Shown: piece after piece, positions 60,509-64,000 of the stretch | How positions within the stretch are numbered: the stretch's first letter is position 1 | How the letters are laid out: each line of letters starts with the position of its first letter | The notes under the pieces: generated by a model | The model's database searches: none | What the model saw: only the letters and a program-made list of their open reading frames with translations | What the model was told of the DNA's origin: nothing | Translations under genes and position numbers: made by a program | DNA from: Sergeia podlipaevii | Lineage: Eukaryota; Euglenozoa; Kinetoplastea; Trypanosomatida; Trypanosomatidae | DNA length: 64,000 bases | Direction of reading: 5' to 3' | NCBI GenBank assembly: GCA_030849805.1 | Contig: JASANZ010002220.1 | Coordinates: forward strand, 1-64,000

Positions 60509-61412
60509 CTTCTCCCTCTTAAATATATATATATCCCCCTTTGTTTTCCTACTTCCTTCTGTAGGATCTAACTTCAACACGTGAATGCTATGACTCCAAT
60601 ATACGTAAAAGAAGAAAAGAAAAGAAGGGTATGCATGCAGATGAACACCTGTGCGTACCACTCTCCTTTTCTTTTCTTTTTTTTTTCTTAGCGATGATTG
60701 CAACTTGCCTAAAGAGAAGTAGCTGTGAGGCTCTTTCTCTTTACTCTCCTCTCCAGTTTACTGGTTGCTTTTTATTAATATTATTATTATTTAACTCTCT
60801 TCCTTTATAAAGAAATAATAATAATAACAATGATTACGAACTTTAGAAATATTAAAGAAACTAAATATTTTTCTCTTTTTAGGTAGTCTTCTGTATATAA
60901 GCGTACGGGCGTTCGTAGCGCTTAGAAATACAGCAGACAAAGAGAAACTAACTGCGAATGTATCCTTTTCCTTGTCTTAATTTTGTTTTGTCTCTCGTGA
61001 CACAATTATATGAATAAAGTAAAATAAAAAATGAAGATATAGAGAGAGAGAAGCCACGTAGGTGGCAGCCCCACAGACACACGAATATATGCACAACCTA
61101 TCTATAAGTCTCCAAAGCAAAAGAAGAGAAGGAAAAGAAGGAAAAGAAAGAAAAAAAAGGGCATTTTCCACCAAAGATAAATTATTGCACAGAAACGCCA
61201 TGAGTCGTACAAGAGAGAGAGAAAAAAAAGCATACAATCAAAGCACACTAGACCGTGGTATACACTGCAGTTATTTTTTTTTTGTTTGTTTGTTTTTAAA
61301 ATTCATCATGCCCCATGATACGATCAGAAAAGCAACATGTGGCCGCTATATTACCTGCATGCGTATATACGTTTTGTTTCCCTGCAATAAGAGAGTGGAA
61401 GGCACATGGAGA

Positions 61413-61435
61413 GGGAGGGAGGGGGAGGGGAGGGA
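61413..61435 (+). repeat. G-quadruplex-type run
   Basis: GGG-A-GGG-A-GGGGG-A-GGGG-A-GGG on the plus strand, which fits the four-tract quadruplex pattern with one-base loops. Confidence 0.85.
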
Positions 61436-61602
61436 GAGCATAAGCGATAAAACACAGTCACAACAATAGAAAGGCACGCATAAATATATAAATGTCTATT
61501 TTGACATCTGCTTGACTGCGTACTTTCCCAACTGTGAGCAAGTAGCGCGCAAGCAGCGGACATCAACAGACCCTATAAATTCACTAAGAGAAGGAAGCAA
61601 AA

Positions 61603-61622
61603 ATATATATATATATATATAT
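61603..61622. repeat. (AT)n microsatellite
   Basis: Ten AT units in the SHMT to EGF/RND spacer. Confidence 0.95.
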
Positions 61623-61652
61623 TACCAAGTCGTCACACTTACTCGCTTTCGC

Positions 61653-61684
<32 letters not shown>

Positions 61685-62029
61685 ACGGTGTGCGAGAGCA
61701 TGAGCTAGCCACGCTACCTTTGTAAGTTTATAAATTTAGTAACGTCCAGTAAATGGTGACAACAATAGCGATGACAAAGAAGAAGGGAAGACAGAAAAAA
61801 AGAAAAGACACCCAATGCAAAAAAAAGAAAGTGCTCACTTGCGCGACAAATGCGCACATGTACAGAAACACACACACACACACACATACACACCATACAG
61901 AGAGACACACACACGCAAAATCTCCTCCTTTCACTCCCCCCTCCCCCAATTCGTTACTTACTCCCCTTTGTGAGGCAGAATGAATAGAACATGAAAGAGA
62001 AAGAGAAAGAGAGACAGGAAGGGAGGGGG

Positions 62030-62033
<4 letters not shown>

Positions 62034-62075
<42 letters not shown>

Positions 62076-62080
62076 GGAGA
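62034..62080. repeat. compound (AT)n(GA)n microsatellite
   Basis: Thirteen or so AT units followed directly by about eight GA units, 70 bases past the SHMT stop. Confidence 0.95.
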
Positions 62081-62150
62081 GACAGCATAACAGAACACGC
62101 ACGCACTCACTCACTCACCCACTTATCATGCTCTAACTGTGCAGATGCAG

Positions 62151-63575
62151 TTACTTACTCCCTGGGTATGCGTCTGCCAGCCCCGGGAACGGATAAGAAA
62201 GAGAGAACTCCTGCACCTCCTTTGCTAGCGCCTCCACCTCAGAATTCCCGTGGCAGCCCTTCACGAAGTCAACCAGCTTCGTAGACGGCGCAGCAGCCTG
62301 AATCTTCTTCGCAACACTGACCGAGCGAGTCAGGAACGCAGCCACCTTGACAAAGTCGTCCTCCTGAAAGCCGCGTGTGGTGAGAGCGGCGCTGCCAAGG
62401 CGAATGCCATGCGGGCTAAGGGCACTTTTATCGCCCACAATAGTGTTCTTGTTCGCAGTAATGTGCACCTGATCGAGAAGCTTCTCGAACTTGGAGCCAG
62501 TGATGTTGTGTGGACGGAGATTCCAGAGAAGCAGGTGGTTATCCGTGCCGTTACTCACAAGAGCCTCTCCGCTAGACATCATTGCGTCCGCCAGCGCGCG
62601 AGCGTTGGACTTGACCTGCTTCGCGTACTGCTTGAACTCAGGAGAGCTCACTTCCTTGAGCTGCGTGGCAATGGCAGCTATCTGGTGAATGTGAGGACCA
62701 CCCTGCAGACCTGGAAACACCGCACCGTTAATGGCGTCCTCCACATTGATCAGCTCCTTTCCCTGCTGCACCTGCTTCTTGAAGAAGATAATGCCCGAGC
62801 GAGGGCCGCGCAGGGTCTTGTGTGTGGTGGAGGTAACGATATCAGCGTATTCAAAGGGGTTGTTGTGCTCTTGAGCTGCCACGAGCCCGGAAAAGTGGGC
62901 CATGTCCACCATAAAGTATGCCCCCACGCTGTCGCAGATTTCACGATAGCGCTTGTAGTCCCAGTCACGTGGATACGCCGAGCCACCTGCAATGATGAGT
63001 CGGGGCTTATAAATATTCGCCATCTTCGCCAGTCCATCGTAGTCAATGAGGCCCTTCTCTGTGAGGCTATAGGGGAGGCTCTCAAAAAAGATTGAGCTGC
63101 TTGAGATACGCTTGGTGGCGGTGTAGAAACCATGTGTCAGGTGGCCACCAGCAGGGAGATCAAGACCCATGAGGCGTTCATGCGGCTTAAGAAGACCCAT
63201 ATACGCGGCGAGATTGGCAGGAGACCCACTGTAAGGTTGCACGTTCACGCCCCACTGAGAGTTGTCAAGTCGGAACGCCTCAAGGGCACGACGGCGGCAG
63301 AGGTCCTCCACCTCATCTACCACCTCTGTGCCACCGTAGTAACGAGCCCCGGGCAGGCCCTCCGCGTACTTATTTGTAAGAATGGAGCCCAAGCATTCAA
63401 GAACAGCACGAGAAGTGAAATTCTCAGAAGCAATTAGCTCAAGACCAGAACGCTGACGGTACAGTTCCCTCTGGATCAGACTATGCATTTCGGGGTCATG
63501 GTCAATAAGCGCTCGATTTCCAGGCAAGGAAGCAATCTTGCCTGCCAGGCACACGGCTGTGCGACCACGAAACAT
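62151..63575 (-). CDS. SHMT: serine hydroxymethyltransferase, probable mitochondrial form
   Basis: A 474-residue PLP enzyme that interconverts serine plus tetrahydrofolate with glycine plus 5,10-methylene-THF. Seen: [45 protein letters not shown], and [19 protein letters not shown] with the PLP-binding Lys near 250, then [14 protein letters not shown] and [14 protein letters not shown]. The length is that of a complete SHMT. The N-terminus [18 protein letters not shown] is basic and without acids for 20 residues, consistent with a mitochondrial presequence; Leishmania has both cytosolic and mitochondrial forms. First gene of the series in this window. Confidence 0.95.
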   Translation of the reverse strand: MFRGRTAVCLAGKIASLPGNRALIDHDPEMHSLIQRELYRQRSGLELIASENFTSRAVLECLGSILTNKYAEGLPGARYYGGTEVVDEVEDLCRRRALEAFRLDNSQWGVNVQPYSGSPANLAAYMGLLKPHERLMGLDLPAGGHLTHGFYTATKRISSSSIFFESLPYSLTEKGLIDYDGLAKMANIYKPRLIIAGGSAYPRDWDYKRYREICDSVGAYFMVDMAHFSGLVAAQEHNNPFEYADIVTSTTHKTLRGPRSGIIFFKKQVQQGKELINVEDAINGAVFPGLQGGPHIHQIAAIATQLKEVSSPEFKQYAKQVKSNARALADAMMSSGEALVSNGTDNHLLLWNLRPHNITGSKFEKLLDQVHITANKNTIVGDKSALSPHGIRLGSAALTTRGFQEDDFVKVAAFLTRSVSVAKKIQAAAPSTKLVDFVKGCHGNSEVEALAKEVQEFSLSYPFPGLADAYPGSK

Positions 63576-64000
63576 ATTTTCTTTTCCAAAAAGGAAAAAT
63601 AGTTACTTTTCTTTTTGGTCGGCTGTTTAATTCTTTCTTGAAAAAGAAAAAAAATCAAAAAAAAAAATGAACTATAATTTTTTAAAAGTAAAAGTGAAAT
63701 TGATGTTTTTTTTTCTGTTTCTTTAAGTAATTCGCGACTAACTCAAAAGTTTCGAATGGTTTTGAGAGGAAAGGAGGGAGAAAGACTTCTATGCTTATAT
63801 ATAGAAATGAATGAAGATTGCAAACTGACTGCTCATCCATGTCAGGGAAGAGGGGGATGACGACAATCAAAAAAAAAAAATATGAAAGAGAAGAAGAAGA
63901 CAACAGTTTCTTTCTTCGCATGGAATCAGCAATCCCACCAACGCCAATAAACACTAATGAAACCAACAATACTACATGTAAGATCATGCAATCATGAAGC
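63576..64000. other. spacer upstream of SHMT
   Basis: A/T-run-rich sequence. On the minus strand, TATTTTTCCTTTTTGGAAAAG just before the ATG may be the SHMT acceptor region. A 101-codon minus frame (63682-63987) is Phe/Ser/Leu-rich and is not called. Confidence 0.55.

Larger units (their letters stand above)
60509..62150. other. intergenic spacer (SHMT 3' UTR to EGF/RND 5' leader)
   Basis: Microsatellite-rich: AAT patches near 60775-60830, a G-rich run (61413-61435), (AT)n (61603-61622), (CT)n near 61655-61682, (AC)n near 61868-61886 and a compound (AT)n(GA)n (62034-62080). No gene recognised. Confidence 0.6.

Noticed and set aside
60509..60703. Upstream in-frame extension of the EGF/RND protein (65 codons)
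   Set aside because: Lys- and Phe-rich repeats from A/T runs; the first residues of the conserved-looking protein start at the ATG at 60508.
63682..63987. 101-codon minus frame upstream of SHMT
   Set aside because: It starts with a hydrophobic stretch that mimics a signal peptide, but the rest is Ser/Phe/Leu repeats from A/T runs; no coding-like composition.
1..64000. Strand-switch region, tRNA genes or retroelements
   Set aside because: All genes read in one direction. I found no T-loop GTTCRANNC with a matching acceptor stem and no retroelement signature that I recognise, although a covariance search was not possible.

Overview
The window is a stretch of trypanosomatid (kinetoplastid protist) nuclear chromosome. 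Every credible gene, 21 complete and one partial, lies on the minus strand in one head-to-tail series with no intron. Genes are separated by AT-rich spacers full of poly(A)/poly(T), (AT)n, (AC)n, (AAT)n and G/C homopolymer tracts. This is the layout of a kinetoplastid polycistronic transcription unit, in which each mRNA is capped by spliced-leader (SL) trans-splicing at an AG after a polypyrimidine tract. Several start codons here were chosen from that logic. The proteins are trypanosomatid-like: an EIF4E3-type cap-binding protein with a PAM2-like N-terminus, a PIF1 helicase, an Ind1-type P-loop protein and a DmdC-like acyl-CoA dehydrogenase. From memory, SHMT, 2-oxoglutarate dehydrogenase E2, V-ATPase B, RPS29, EIF4E3 and RPS17 are also near neighbours on Leishmania chromosome 28, so this looks like a conserved syntenic block. 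Genus and species cannot be assigned by eye.

In transcription order (high to low coordinate): mitochondrial SHMT; a giant Patched/Dispatched-like membrane protein with an EGF-like ectodomain; MCM6; a CEP164-like WW/coiled-coil protein; tRNA m1A58 methyltransferase TRM61; RFT1; 2-oxoglutarate dehydrogenase E2; V-ATPase subunit B; eIF2B gamma; a DUF676 serine esterase; an ITFG1/TIP-like FG-GAP protein; ribosomal protein S29; Ind1; a small type I membrane protein; an acidic unknown; EIF4E3; an acyl-CoA dehydrogenase; an R3H/zinc-finger protein; PIF1 helicase; a HEAT-repeat unknown; a SET/MYND protein; and the first 17 codons of ribosomal protein S17.

The genes are functionally mixed: translation (S17, S29, EIF4E3, eIF2B gamma, TRM61), mitochondrial metabolism (SHMT, E2, acyl-CoA dehydrogenase, Ind1), DNA replication and repair (MCM6, PIF1), secretory and vacuolar membranes (RFT1, V-ATPase B, ITFG1-like, EGF/RND protein) and cytoskeleton (CEP164-like). 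As usual in kinetoplastids, neighbours share transcription rather than a pathway, and control is expected to be post-transcriptional. I saw no tRNA, rRNA, CRISPR, transposon or strand-switch region.

No clearly new multi-gene system is present. The best leads are the EGF/RND hybrid with altered transport residues, a splice-acceptor arrangement at PIF1 that could remove its mitochondrial presequence, a tiny uORF overlapping the MCM6 start, a SET/MYND protein without its catalytic tyrosine, and three spacer islands rich in hairpins.
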